64,000 bases of DNA from Micromonospora tarapacensis (GTDB lineage Bacteria; Actinomycetota; Actinomycetes; Mycobacteriales; Micromonosporaceae), in the NCBI RefSeq assembly GCF_019697375.1, contig NZ_JAHCDI010000004.1, positions 3,087,324 through 3,151,323 on the forward strand, given 5' to 3'. Within the stretch, counting starts at the first letter, position 1, and each line of letters begins with the position of its first letter. The position numbers and the translations under genes are program-made. The notes below the pieces were generated by a model, which saw only the letters and a program-made list of their open reading frames with translations, did no database searches and had not been told where the DNA came from. Below are positions 1 through 8,014 of this stretch, piece by piece.

Positions 1-186
1 ACCGCGAACCTGGTCAGCAGCCGCGCGGCCCAGCGCGCGAGCCACCACAGAGGACGGGCGGGCGCGGCGGGAGGCACCTCGTCACGCTACCGTCGGGACG
101 GCCGGAACACACCGCCACCGGGCGTGTCGCGCGTCGTCGGCGCGTCGCCACCGGCGTCGATATCCGCAGGTCAGCACAGTTCCGAC
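1..186. other. Window edge, no confident gene
   Basis: No gene can be supported here. A minus-strand GTG at 77 opens a frame with a Trp/Leu/Arg-rich start that runs off the left edge, and it could be the N-terminus of a membrane protein belonging to the glycan locus. There is too little of it to judge. Confidence 0.2.
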
Positions 187-1389
187 TCACCGTCCCCGAT
201 GGATGGTCGGCCGCCGCCCGGCGCCCGCCGGGCGGGCGTCGTCGCGGGTCCGCTGTCGTGGTGCCCCGGGTCGCGCGGATCCACCGGGTGCCGCTCGGCT
301 CGGTGCCAGCCGGCGCATCATCGGCTGTTCCACGTAGCGGTGCAGCAGCGCGGCCAGCGCCAGCGTGAACAGCAGGAAGCCGATCACGGCGATCGGCCCC
401 CACCAGCCCGGCAGGCCCGTTCCCCAGTCGCCGGTGAGCCGCAGAATCGTCATGATCACGAACACGTGCACGAGGTAGAAGGCGAAGGAGACCTCGCCGA
501 GCCAGACCATCGGGCGCGAGCGCAGCGGCGAGCGCCGCCCGTGCACGTCGGCGTCCGCCGCCGCGGCGATGAGCAGGACGTACGCCACCGAGAGCAGCGC
601 CGCCCAGAGTTCGGCCCGGATCCACTGAGCGGCCATCACCCAGGTGGCGACGAAGATCAGGCCGGCGACCGGCAGCCGAGGCCCCCGCCAGCGCCCCCGC
701 AGCATGAGCTCGGCGGCGGCCACGCCCATCCAGAACTCCAGTGACCGGACCAGCGGGAAAACCTGCGTGAACCACCAGCGGCTCTGCTCCGGCACCAGCG
801 CCTGGCCGGGCCAGAGCGCCAGGATCAGCAGGGGCACCGCGATCACCACGGCCCACAACAGCCACGGCCGGGCCCGCCGCACCGCCGGCAGGGCCAGCGG
901 CAGGCACAGGTAGAAGAACAGTTCACAGGAGAGCGACCAGCTCACGTTGTTGACACTGTAGAAGTGGCCGGGCCGGGGGTCCCACGCCTGTAGCAGGAGG
1001 AGATTCTCCAGCGCGGCCACCGGGTTGATCGGGTCGGCGAACCAGAGCGCCGCCAGCATGGCCAGCGCCCACAGCACCAGGTGGTTCGGATAGACCTTGG
1101 CGAACCGGCGCCGCCAGAACCGGCGCCGGGAGGCACCGGGCCGGGCCGACCAGACCAGCACGAAGCCGCTGAGGACGAAGAAGAACTGCACCCCGGACAG
1201 GCCCAGGGTGAATATCTCGCCGACCACCGCCTGGGGACCGGGCTCGGCGATGATCCGCATGGTGCCGGCATGGAAGCCGAAGACCAGCAGCGCGGCTATC
1301 CACCGCAGGCCGGTCAGCGAGGGGAGCCGGTCGGCGTCCGTCCGTCCGGGACTGGCGGTCGTGGGGGCGGCGAGAACACTGCTCGTCAT
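187..1389 (-). CDS. Acyltransferase 3 family membrane protein
   Basis: A 400-residue integral membrane O-acyltransferase of the acyltransferase_3 family, which moves acyl groups (often acetyl) onto surface glycans or other exported products. The N-terminal motif LRWIAALLVFGFHA, with its conserved His, is the family hallmark. It is followed by about ten hydrophobic helices, including FFFVLSGFVLVW and SFAFYLVHVFV, and a basic Pro-rich tail. There is no C-terminal SGNH domain, so it is not an OatA-type fusion. The start is the ATG at 1389, after which the protein reads MTSSVLAAP; the open frame upstream has no family similarity. It lies at the edge of the pseudaminic-acid locus and is divergent from the GT2 gene, so sugar O-acylation is a reasonable but unproven role. 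A tandem repeat lies just upstream. Confidence 0.85.
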   Translation of the reverse strand: MTSSVLAAPTTASPGRTDADRLPSLTGLRWIAALLVFGFHAGTMRIIAEPGPQAVVGEIFTLGLSGVQFFFVLSGFVLVWSARPGASRRRFWRRRFAKVYPNHLVLWALAMLAALWFADPINPVAALENLLLLQAWDPRPGHFYSVNNVSWSLSCELFFYLCLPLALPAVRRARPWLLWAVVIAVPLLILALWPGQALVPEQSRWWFTQVFPLVRSLEFWMGVAAAELMLRGRWRGPRLPVAGLIFVATWVMAAQWIRAELWAALLSVAYVLLIAAAADADVHGRRSPLRSRPMVWLGEVSFAFYLVHVFVIMTILRLTGDWGTGLPGWWGPIAVIGFLLFTLALAALLHRYVEQPMMRRLAPSRAAPGGSARPGAPRQRTRDDARPAGAGRRPTIHRGR

Positions 1390-1430
1390 GCCCCGCTCGC
1401 GGTTGTCCGCAACGGCCTGTCCACGTCCAT

Positions 1431-1515
1431 CTTCTCCCGCCCGCCGGCTTCTCCCGCCCGCCGGCTTCTCCCGCCCGCCGGCTTCTCCCGCCCGCCGGCT
1501 TCTCCCGCCCGCCGG
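1431..1515. repeat. Five tandem copies of a 17-bp repeat
   Basis: The unit CTTCTCCCGCCCGCCGG occurs five times without interruption, starting at 1431, 1448, 1465, 1482 and 1499. It lies about 40-125 bp upstream of the acyltransferase start, in the gap between divergent genes. The unit length is not a multiple of three, so it is unlikely to be coding. Confidence 0.9.
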
Positions 1516-1782
1516 TCGGCAGCCGGGCGCCGGCCGCCCGGCCGTACCGGGGTCGGTGCCGCCCGTCGGGCACCCTACCCGCCCGGCCGGCCCCCAACCG
1601 CCCCGATCGACGGCACCCGGCGTCACGCTCGTCCGTCGCCCGCCGAACTCCCTTCTGCTACCTACTGGGGAAACAGGGTCATCCGCCGTTAACCTGTAGC
1701 GCATATGCTGTTCAAACAATCCACCACCCCTGGTCACTTCGGGTTCCCGGCCCGTCCACCCGGGCAGTCGAAGGTGGCGGAC

Positions 1783-2907
1783 GTGGTCCTTCAGCCGTCG
1801 CCAACGCCGCTGCTGAGCGTCGTCGTGCCGGTGTACGGCGTCGAGGCGTACCTGGAACAGTGCCTCGACTCCATCCACGCCGACATTCCGGCCGGCCAGC
1901 CGGCGGCGGTGGAAGTGATCGCCGTGGACGACGCCTCGCCGGACCGGTGTGGGCAACTGCTGCGCGAGTACGCCGCCGAGCACCCCGGGCTGCGCGTCCT
2001 GCACCTGGACAGCAACGTCGGTCTGGGACCGGCCCGTAACGCGGGCCTGGACGTGGCCACCGGCCGGTACGTCTGGTTCGTCGACAGCGACGACTGGCTG
2101 CCCACGGGGACGATCCCGGCGGTGCTGGAGCGGCTGCGCGCGGACCGCCCCGACGTGATGATGATCGACCACCTGCGGGTGCACGAATCCGGCCGGCAGG
2201 AGGTGGACTCCAGCAGTCGGCTGCTGCACGACATCTCCGGCGTGGCCCGGCTGACCGACCGGCCGCAACTGCTGCGGGTGCAGCACACCGCCTGGAACAA
2301 GGTGGTACGCCGGGAGTTCATGGCCGAGTCGGGGCTGCGCTTCCACCCCGGATGGTACGAGGACATCCCGTTCAGCCATCCGCTGCTGATCGGCGCGGAA
2401 CGGATCTCCGTGCTGGACCGGGTCTGTTATCTCTATCGTCAGGGTCGTCAGGGCGCCATCACCTCCACCCGCAGCGGCCGGCACTTCGACTCCTTCGAGC
2501 AGTACGATCGCCTCTTCGCCTGGCTGCGACAGCGGCATCCCGACGGGCGCTGGCACGCCGAGCTGTTCGACCTGATGGTGAACCACTTCCTGGTGGTGGT
2601 GGGCAACGACGACCGGCTGCACCCGCACCTGCGCCGGGACTTCTTCCGGCGGGTCGCCGCGCACTACCGCCGGTACCTACCCAGCGGCGGCTATCCCCGC
2701 CCGGGCGGGGTGTCCGGGCTCAAGCACCGACTGGTCGGCCGCGACAGCTACCTGGCCTACTCGGCGCTGCGCCGGGCTCACCGGTTGGCCGGGCGGCTGC
2801 GCCAACCCGCGTCCCGCGCCGCACCGAGCGACGCGGCCGGCCCGGCCCCGGACGGCACGACGAACGACCGAACGCTGGTACAGACGCACGGAAACGGATC
2901 ACAATGA
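1783..2907 (+). CDS. Family 2 glycosyltransferase
   Basis: A GT-A fold glycosyltransferase of family GT2, which transfers a sugar from a nucleotide donor during surface glycan assembly. Visible motifs are LSVVVPVYGVEAYL at the N-terminus, VIAVDDASPD (first Asp motif) and WFVDSDDWL (the metal-binding DxD-like site). The C-terminal part resembles the extensions of wall or capsule transferases. I place the start at GTG 1783, about 8 nt after an AAGG. The frame is also open from ATG 1705, but that ATG lies within 3 nt of a TAGCGC -10-like box, so it would be upstream of the transcript. The stop overlaps the pseI start (ATGA), so the two genes form an operon. The acceptor and donor cannot be read from the sequence. 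Confidence 0.8.
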   Translation: MVLQPSPTPLLSVVVPVYGVEAYLEQCLDSIHADIPAGQPAAVEVIAVDDASPDRCGQLLREYAAEHPGLRVLHLDSNVGLGPARNAGLDVATGRYVWFVDSDDWLPTGTIPAVLERLRADRPDVMMIDHLRVHESGRQEVDSSSRLLHDISGVARLTDRPQLLRVQHTAWNKVVRREFMAESGLRFHPGWYEDIPFSHPLLIGAERISVLDRVCYLYRQGRQGAITSTRSGRHFDSFEQYDRLFAWLRQRHPDGRWHAELFDLMVNHFLVVVGNDDRLHPHLRRDFFRRVAAHYRRYLPSGGYPRPGGVSGLKHRLVGRDSYLAYSALRRAHRLAGRLRQPASRAAPSDAAGPAPDGTTNDRTLVQTHGNGSQ

Positions 2908-3953
2908 CGACGCTCAAGATCGGGCCACACCTGGTCAGCACCGGGGAACGCCCCTTCGTGGTGGCCGAGATGTCCGGAAACCACAACGGCGACCTGGCGC
3001 GCGCACTGGCCATCGTGGACGCGGTGGCGGCCAGCGGCGCGCACGCCTTGAAGCTCCAGACCTACCGGCCGGACACGATCACCATCGACGTCGACACCCC
3101 GGCCTTCCGCATCTCCGGCGGGCACGAGCTGTGGGGTGGCCAGAACCTGTACCAGCTCTACGAGCGGGCCCACACCCCGTACGAGTGGCACCGGCCGATC
3201 TTCGAGCGGGCCCGCGAGCGGGGGCTGACGGTCTTCTCCTCCCCGTTCGACGCCTCCGCCGTGGAGCTGCTGGAGGAGCTGGACGCCCCGGCGTACAAGA
3301 TCGCGTCGTCGGAGCTGGTCGACCTGCCGCTCATCCGGCTGGTCGCCGCCACCGGCAAGCCGATGGTCATCTCCACCGGGATGGCCACGATGGCCGAGAT
3401 CGACGCCGCCGTGCGCACCGCCCGCGACGGCGGCGCTGGCGGGATCGTGCTGCTCGCCTGCACCGCCTCCTACCCCGCGCCACCCGCCGACAGCAACCTG
3501 CGCCGCATTCCGGTGCTGTCCGACGCGTTCGGCGTGCCGGTCGGCCTCTCCGACCACACCCCGGGCATCGGCGTGCCGGTCGCCTCGGTGGCGCTCGGGG
3601 CCTGCTTCATCGAGAAGCACGTCACCCTGGATCGCGCCGACGGCGGCGTGGACTCCGACTTCTCCCTGAACCCGGCCGAGCTGTCGGCCCTGGTGACCGA
3701 GTCGGAGCGGGCGTACGCGGCGCTCGGCGGCACGGCCGTCGGACCGACCCCGGCCGAGCGGGAGGGCCTGCGTTTCCGGCGCTCGCTGTTCGTGGTGGCG
3801 GACGTGCGGGCCGGCGACGAGGTCACCGTGCACAACGTCCGCTCGATCCGACCGGCCGGTGGGCTGCTCCCGGTCGAGATCGACCGGGTGCTGGGCCGGC
3901 GGTTCACCGTCGACGTGGCCCGCGGCACGCCGTTGAGCTGGGACCTGATCTGA
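2904..3953 (+). CDS. pseI: Pseudaminic acid synthase (PseI/NeuB family)
   Basis: A 349-residue NeuB-family synthase that condenses a 6-deoxy diacetamido hexose with phosphoenolpyruvate to give the nonulosonate. The N-terminal TIM barrel shows FVVAEMSGNHNGDLARA, ALKLQTYRPDTIT, YKIASSEL, ISTGMAT and GLSDHTPG. The region FIEKHVTLDR carries the metal-binding His. The last 65 residues form the SAF (antifreeze-like) domain, with RRSLFVVADVRAGD. I call it PseI rather than sialic-acid NeuB because PseB, PseC, PseG and PseF-like genes lie in the same locus. The start ATG at 2904 overlaps the stop of the GT2 gene by 4 nt. The family sometimes makes legionaminic acid instead, but the partner genes argue against that. 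Confidence 0.88.
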   Translation: MTTLKIGPHLVSTGERPFVVAEMSGNHNGDLARALAIVDAVAASGAHALKLQTYRPDTITIDVDTPAFRISGGHELWGGQNLYQLYERAHTPYEWHRPIFERARERGLTVFSSPFDASAVELLEELDAPAYKIASSELVDLPLIRLVAATGKPMVISTGMATMAEIDAAVRTARDGGAGGIVLLACTASYPAPPADSNLRRIPVLSDAFGVPVGLSDHTPGIGVPVASVALGACFIEKHVTLDRADGGVDSDFSLNPAELSALVTESERAYAALGGTAVGPTPAEREGLRFRRSLFVVADVRAGDEVTVHNVRSIRPAGGLLPVEIDRVLGRRFTVDVARGTPLSWDLI

Positions 3954-3992
3954 CGGTGCCGCCGCCGGACCACAGCGCGCTGCCCTCACCTC

Positions 3993-4083
3993 TGGTTGAT
4001 ACACCTACCGACAACGCAATTTGTCTTATCAACTCGGCGTCTTTGATACGTCGCGGGCGAGGGCAATTCAACTTATCAACCAG
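3993..4083 (+). promoter_or_regulatory. Duplicated 47-bp operator-like element
   Basis: Two imperfect copies lie 47 bp apart upstream of the channel gene. Each has TTGATAC (3996, 4043) facing TTATCAAC (4026, 4073), and both carry GCAATT shortly before the second arm. The region is clearly more AT-rich than its surroundings. The element looks like a tandem pair of sites for a dimeric regulator. No known consensus is recognised. Confidence 0.5.
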
Positions 4084-4149
4084 AAGCGCCTGCGTTCCGG
4101 CGACGGGGCGCGGCGCGGCGGCTCCGACGGACGCGGTATACCTCTGCGT

Positions 4150-5256
4150 ATGACCTTGTTGGCGGTGGTGGCGGGAGTGGCGTTGATCGTCGCCGTGGCG
4201 GTCGATGTCTGGCTCACCCTGCTGCACCCGGACGCGGAGGGACCGATCGCCCGTACGGTCCGGCGCCTGGTCTGGCGGGCGTCGTCGCTGACCGCCGGCC
4301 GGCGCCGCACGCCTCGCCGGACGCCGCTGGTCTGGGCGGGCCCGATCCTGGTCACCGGCACGTTCCTCGCCTGGCTCGGGCCGCTGGTGCTCGGCGTCGC
4401 GCTGGTCGTCTGGCCGCACCTGGACGGCTACCACCGGATCGCCGGGTTTGGTCCGGCCGGGTTCCTCGACGCCGTCTACTACGCCACCGGCCTGCTGACC
4501 GTGCTCGGCTTCGGCGACATCACCCCGGACACCGGGGCGCAGAAGCTGTTCGCCGTGACCGTCGCCGCCCTCGGTTTCGCCTTCTTCGCCGCGCTGGCCA
4601 CCTATCTCATCGAGCTGATCACCGGGCTGACGGTCCGCAACCGGTTCGCGTTGACCATTCACGACCAGGTTCGCGGCACCGACGGGGTGGGCCTGATCGC
4701 CCGGAGCCTGACCGACGAGGGGGTCGACGTGACCCGGCAGCGGTGCGCGGCCTGGGCGGAGAGCCTGCGGGAGGTCGACGACACCGTTCGTCGTTATCCA
4801 CTGGTCGCCCTCACCTACCGACCCCGCCGCCGGGACTACGACATCGAGCCCGCCCTGGAGCAGATGGCCGTGGCGACGATCGCGGCGCTGCTGGCCGCCC
4901 GCTGCGACGCCTGGCGGGGCCTCGGGCCGCGGGCGGAGGAGTTGGCGTACGCCCTGCTGCGGCTCCAGGACACCATCGCCAGCCGCTACCTGGGCCGGCA
5001 CCTGCTGCCGGCGAGCAGCGAGCCGGCGGCAGGTGCCGGCGACACCACCGCCGATGAGGTCCTGCGGCGGCTGCGCGACCGGCTGACCGAGGACCTGGGG
5101 ACCGCGTTCGACCGGCCGCCGGGCGGTGACGGGCTGGCCGGCGAGGTGCTGTCCCGGTCCCTGCCGTTCCTCGCGGCGCTGCGCGGCTGGTCGGTGCTCG
5201 GGGTCACCCACGACGGCCGGCCGATCGGGATCGCGCGCCCCGACGAGCCGCGGTAG
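4150..5256 (+). CDS. Two-TM potassium-channel-like protein
   Basis: A 368-residue protein with an Ion_trans_2-type pore. It has an N-terminal hydrophobic helix (LLAVVAGVALIVAVAV), then two helices (ILVTGTFLAWLGPLVLGVALVVW and LFAVTVAALGFAFFAALATYLIELI). Between these lies the pore loop with YATGLLTVLGFGDITP. The usual filter is TVGYG or TVGFG; here GFGD is kept but the two preceding residues read VL, so ion selectivity may differ. The roughly 200-residue soluble C-terminal part does not look like a typical RCK domain to me. The start ATG at 4150 follows a TATACC box by 7 nt, which suggests a leaderless mRNA. The gene lies inside the glycan locus but has no obvious link to it. Confidence 0.75.
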   Translation: MTLLAVVAGVALIVAVAVDVWLTLLHPDAEGPIARTVRRLVWRASSLTAGRRRTPRRTPLVWAGPILVTGTFLAWLGPLVLGVALVVWPHLDGYHRIAGFGPAGFLDAVYYATGLLTVLGFGDITPDTGAQKLFAVTVAALGFAFFAALATYLIELITGLTVRNRFALTIHDQVRGTDGVGLIARSLTDEGVDVTRQRCAAWAESLREVDDTVRRYPLVALTYRPRRRDYDIEPALEQMAVATIAALLAARCDAWRGLGPRAEELAYALLRLQDTIASRYLGRHLLPASSEPAAGAGDTTADEVLRRLRDRLTEDLGTAFDRPPGGDGLAGEVLSRSLPFLAALRGWSVLGVTHDGRPIGIARPDEPR

Positions 5257-5268
5257 TGCCCGAGGTCG

Positions 5269-5721
5269 TCAGCGGCGCGGCGGGGCGGTGGCGAAGGCGA
5301 CGGTGACGACCAGGTCGGCCACGGTCAGGGTGCGCCACAGCCACGGGGTGCCGGGCGGCACCTCCAGGCCGTGCCGGTGCCACCAGGCCGCCACCGGGAC
5401 GTCGGCGAGTTTGGACAGGCACTCGGCGCGGGTCCACCGGGCCCAGAAGTCGGTCGCGCCGAACCGGTGGACCAGCGCGCTGGGCAGCGGTGCGTCGGCA
5501 CGCTCGGCATCGATGGCGACCCGCCAGCCCGGCACCGGCGGGGCGTACCAGCCGACGCAGCGCCCGTCGTCGAGATGGCTGCGCGTCACCGCGCCGCCCG
5601 ACTCGGCGGCCGGCGCCACCTGCAGGTGTCGCCGCGCGGCGGCGAGCAGGGCGGGCACCGGTGGTCCCGCGCCGTCGTCGACGCGGGACCACCGGTCAGT
5701 GGCCTCAGATCGAGGCGGCAC
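5269..5721 (-). CDS. Short 4'-phosphopantetheinyl-transferase-like protein
   Basis: A 150-residue protein with the two key motifs of PPTases, the enzymes that move 4'-phosphopantetheine from CoA onto carrier-protein serines. WRVAIDAERAD gives the Asp and Glu that bind Mg2+. ARWTRAECLSKLADV matches the family's W-x-x-K-E-A-x-x-K helix, with the Glu and last Lys kept and the first Lys replaced by Ala. Sfp-type enzymes are about 220 residues, so this is a minimal or divergent form. The ATG at 5721 overlaps the end of the SDR gene by 17 nt, making it the last gene of the ACP-ligase-SDR cassette. That context strongly supports a dedicated PPTase for the ACP. Convergent with the channel gene. Confidence 0.6.
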   Translation of the reverse strand: MPPRSEATDRWSRVDDGAGPPVPALLAAARRHLQVAPAAESGGAVTRSHLDDGRCVGWYAPPVPGWRVAIDAERADAPLPSALVHRFGATDFWARWTRAECLSKLADVPVAAWWHRHGLEVPPGTPWLWRTLTVADLVVTVAFATAPPRR

Positions 5722-6463
5722 CGTCGACCACGATGACCTGGCCGTTGATGTTCGTCTGGTCGCGCAGCAGCATCCGCACCACCGGCACCACCTCCTCCGG
5801 CTCGGTCAGGTGACCGGTCGGGGTACGTCGCACGATCTGGTCCAGTTGGGTCGGGCCGAGCACCGCCGACATCTCCGAGGCGAAGAAGCCGGGCGCGACG
5901 GCGTTGACCAGCACCCGCCCGCCCAGTTCCCGGGCCAGCGAGCGGGTCGCGGCGTCCATCCCGCCCTTGGTGGCGGAGTACGCGACCAGGCCGGGGAAGC
6001 CACGCTGCGCACAGATCGAGGTGATGTTGACGATCCGGCCACGCAGACCCTTACCCAGCATCCGGCGTACGGTCAGCCGGGTGAGCTGCAACGGCGCGGT
6101 CAGGTTGGTCTCGATGATCCGCGCGATGTCACCGGTGGCGGTGTGTACGTGCAGCGAGTCCTGCCCGATCGCCGCGTTGTTCACCAACCCGTCGATCGGG
6201 CCGAGCCGCTCCTCCGCCGCCCGGACGAACGCCTGCGCGGCGGCGAGGTCGGTGACGTCGACCGAGCCGACATGGCACCGCTCCGGCTGGGCCTCGGCGA
6301 GCTTGCGCAGCTCGGGGGTGACGGTACGGGCGAAGGCGGCCACCTTCACGCCCGATTCGAGCAGGTCGGTGACGATGGCCAGGCCCAGGCCGCGGGATCC
6401 GCCGGAGACGAGCACCACGGAGGACGGCGGGACGGACGCGGCGGGGGCGGTGGGGTCAGACAT
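5705..6463 (-). CDS. SDR-family 3-oxoacyl-ACP-reductase-like protein
   Basis: A 252-residue classical short-chain dehydrogenase/reductase. VSGGSRGLGLA is the cofactor-binding glycine motif, LVNNAAIG the structural NNAG-type motif, and NITSI plus YSATKGG supply the catalytic Ser/Thr, Tyr and Lys. The C-terminus, INGQVIVVDGAASI, is typical of the FabG branch. It most likely reduces a keto group with NAD(P)H. Its place between the ligase and the PPTase-like gene suggests a 3-keto- or 2-keto-acyl-ACP substrate. It overlaps the ligase gene by 8 nt and so belongs to the same operon. The exact substrate is unknown, and a sugar keto-reductase is the main alternative. Confidence 0.8.
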   Translation of the reverse strand: MSDPTAPAASVPPSSVVLVSGGSRGLGLAIVTDLLESGVKVAAFARTVTPELRKLAEAQPERCHVGSVDVTDLAAAQAFVRAAEERLGPIDGLVNNAAIGQDSLHVHTATGDIARIIETNLTAPLQLTRLTVRRMLGKGLRGRIVNITSICAQRGFPGLVAYSATKGGMDAATRSLARELGGRVLVNAVAPGFFASEMSAVLGPTQLDQIVRRTPTGHLTEPEEVVPVVRMLLRDQTNINGQVIVVDGAASI

Positions 6464-7739
6464 CGCTCTTCAGGGTCTCCTTGACGGGAATCTCGGTCAG
6501 CACGCGGATCCGGCGTGGCACCGCGTACTCGGGCAGCCGACCGGCGCACCAGCGCACCAGCTCCGCCTCGTCCGGCTCCGGCCGCGGGTCGCTCGGCGTC
6601 GCCGCCGATCCGGCGTCCGGCGTGGGCACCACCTCGGCCACGACCATGTTGCCGAGCAGCGGGGCACGGCGGCCGGCGACCCGCGCCCAGGCCACCCGCG
6701 GATGGGCGGTCAGCACGTCGCGGACCACGCCCGCGGAGGCCTTGCTGCCGCCCACGTTGATCTCGTCGGAGTCCAGCCGACCGGTGATCAGCACCCGGTC
6801 GCCGACCAGTTGGGCCCGGTCGCCGGTGTGCACCGGGCCGTCCAGCCCGGCGCCGTGGTACGGCGAGGTGATCACCAACTCGCCGTCGCGTACTCCGATG
6901 GTGGGGCGGCCGGGCGCCGCACGATCAAGCCACTCGGCCGGGAATCCGGCCTTGCCGTCGTGCACCACGATGGCCGCTCCCACCTCGGAGGAGGCGTAGA
7001 TCCAGGAGATCCGGGCCGCCGGGAACACCTCCCGCAGCCGGTCCAGGATCGCCTGGTCGACCGGCTCGCCGCCGAGGGTCAGCTGGCGCAGTGGCACCCG
7101 GGCGAGCCCGGCCGGATCGCGGTGCAGTGCCCGCCGCCAGAAGGTCGGCGTGCCGGAGGCGGCGTCCACGCCGTGCTCGGCGGCCAGGGCCGGCCAGTCG
7201 TCGAGCTGTGCCGGCTCGACGACCACCAACTGCTGCCCCGGCTGGGTCAACGACAGCGTCACCACCTGCCACCAGGCGTACGTGCCGGCGGCGTACGGGC
7301 AGAGCCAGGTCCGTGCGGGCTGCTGCCCGCGGACCGTGGTCAGCGATTCGAGGGTGTGCCCGACCCGCTTGGGGCGGCCGGTGGAGCCGGAGGTGAGCAG
7401 CCACAGCCGGCCGGGTTCGGCCGGACGAGGCCGGGCCGGCGCCGTCTCGTCGGTGGTGCCGGCGCCGACCTCGGTCACCGTGAAGCCGGCCGCGCCCAGC
7501 TCGTCCCGCATCGCCGCGTCGACCCGGCTGGCCGTGCCGAGCAGCAACTCGGTGCCGTGCACCGCGTGGTGGCGGGCGGCGGCGAGCGCGTACCGGACCG
7601 AGTGGGCGAGCACCGCGGCGGGGCCGGGCAGGCTCAGCTCCGGCAGGTCACGCCAGGTCAGCGGCGTGCCGTCGACGACGATCCGGTTGTCGATGCCCGC
7701 CGGCTGGGTGGCGGAGGGCCGGGGTGTCTCGACCCTCAC
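6456..7739 (-). CDS. ANL-superfamily acyl-adenylating ligase
   Basis: A 427-residue adenylate-forming enzyme. It carries the P-loop LLTSGSTGRPKRVGH, the aromatic/adenine-site region IYASSEVGAA, the HTGDRAQLVGDRVLITGRLDSD hinge region (split by key residues TGD and GRLDSDEIN) and a C-terminal IPVKETLKSDV with a lysine in the place of the catalytic A10 lysine. At 427 residues it is shorter than the usual 500 or more, mainly at the N-terminus. It overlaps the ACP gene by 4 nt (ATGA), so the probable reaction is acid + ATP to acyl-AMP, then transfer to the ACP thiol. The nearest functional types are acyl-ACP synthetases and DltA-like ligases. The sequence does not tell which acid is used. Confidence 0.82.
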   Translation of the reverse strand: MRVETPRPSATQPAGIDNRIVVDGTPLTWRDLPELSLPGPAAVLAHSVRYALAAARHHAVHGTELLLGTASRVDAAMRDELGAAGFTVTEVGAGTTDETAPARPRPAEPGRLWLLTSGSTGRPKRVGHTLESLTTVRGQQPARTWLCPYAAGTYAWWQVVTLSLTQPGQQLVVVEPAQLDDWPALAAEHGVDAASGTPTFWRRALHRDPAGLARVPLRQLTLGGEPVDQAILDRLREVFPAARISWIYASSEVGAAIVVHDGKAGFPAEWLDRAAPGRPTIGVRDGELVITSPYHGAGLDGPVHTGDRAQLVGDRVLITGRLDSDEINVGGSKASAGVVRDVLTAHPRVAWARVAGRRAPLLGNMVVAEVVPTPDAGSAATPSDPRPEPDEAELVRWCAGRLPEYAVPRRIRVLTEIPVKETLKSDV

Positions 7740-7987
7740 TGCCGCTGCAACTCGACGAGGAAGTCCAGCACGTCACCGACGGTGGCGATCCGCCGCAGCC
7801 CGGGAGCGTCGAAGTTCAGCTCCTCCCCCGTCTCGTCCTCCACCCGCAGCGCCAGCTCGGAGAAGTCCAGCGACCGGAAGCCGACCTCCCGCAGGTCCGC
7901 GGCGTCGTCGGCCGGCAGCACCTTGCCCTGGTTCTTGAGAACCTGGGCCATGAGGTCGCGAATCTGCACACGACTCAATTCGTTCAT
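7736..7987 (-). CDS. Acyl carrier protein
   Basis: An 83-residue acidic carrier protein and the first gene of a four-gene minus-strand operon (ACP, ligase, SDR, PPTase-like). The predicted phosphopantetheine attachment site is Ser39 in EVGFRSLDFSELALRVE. Fatty-acid ACPs have DSL at this site, while here the residue before the serine is Arg. That is unusual and suggests specific partner enzymes. There are no ketosynthase, acyltransferase or condensation genes nearby, so it does not belong to a PKS or NRPS. The ATG at 7987 lies 7 nt after a TACACT -10 box, which fits a leaderless transcript. The gene is head to head with the GNAT gene, only 27 bp away. Confidence 0.88.
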   Translation of the reverse strand: MNELSRVQIRDLMAQVLKNQGKVLPADDAADLREVGFRSLDFSELALRVEDETGEELNFDAPGLRRIATVGDVLDFLVELQRQ

Positions 7988-7994
7988 GCGGCGG

Positions 7995-8000
7995 AGTGTA
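7995..8000 (-). promoter_or_regulatory. -10 box of the ACP operon
   Basis: TACACT on the minus strand ends 7 nt before the ACP start codon. Transcription from it would begin at or next to the ATG, giving a leaderless mRNA. Confidence 0.5.
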
Positions 8001-8014
8001 CAGCCAGGTGAATC

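Noticed and set aside
1431..1515. CRISPR array
   Set aside because: Units are head to tail with no spacers, and no cas genes are present.
2904..3953. Sialic acid (NeuB) or legionaminic acid synthase
   Set aside because: The locus has PseB-type inverting dehydratase, PseC and PseG, and lacks NeuC-type epimerase and Leg-specific GDP-sugar genes.
5269..7987. Part of a PKS/NRPS gene cluster
   Set aside because: There are no ketosynthase, acyltransferase, condensation or thioesterase genes; all neighbours are sugar genes.
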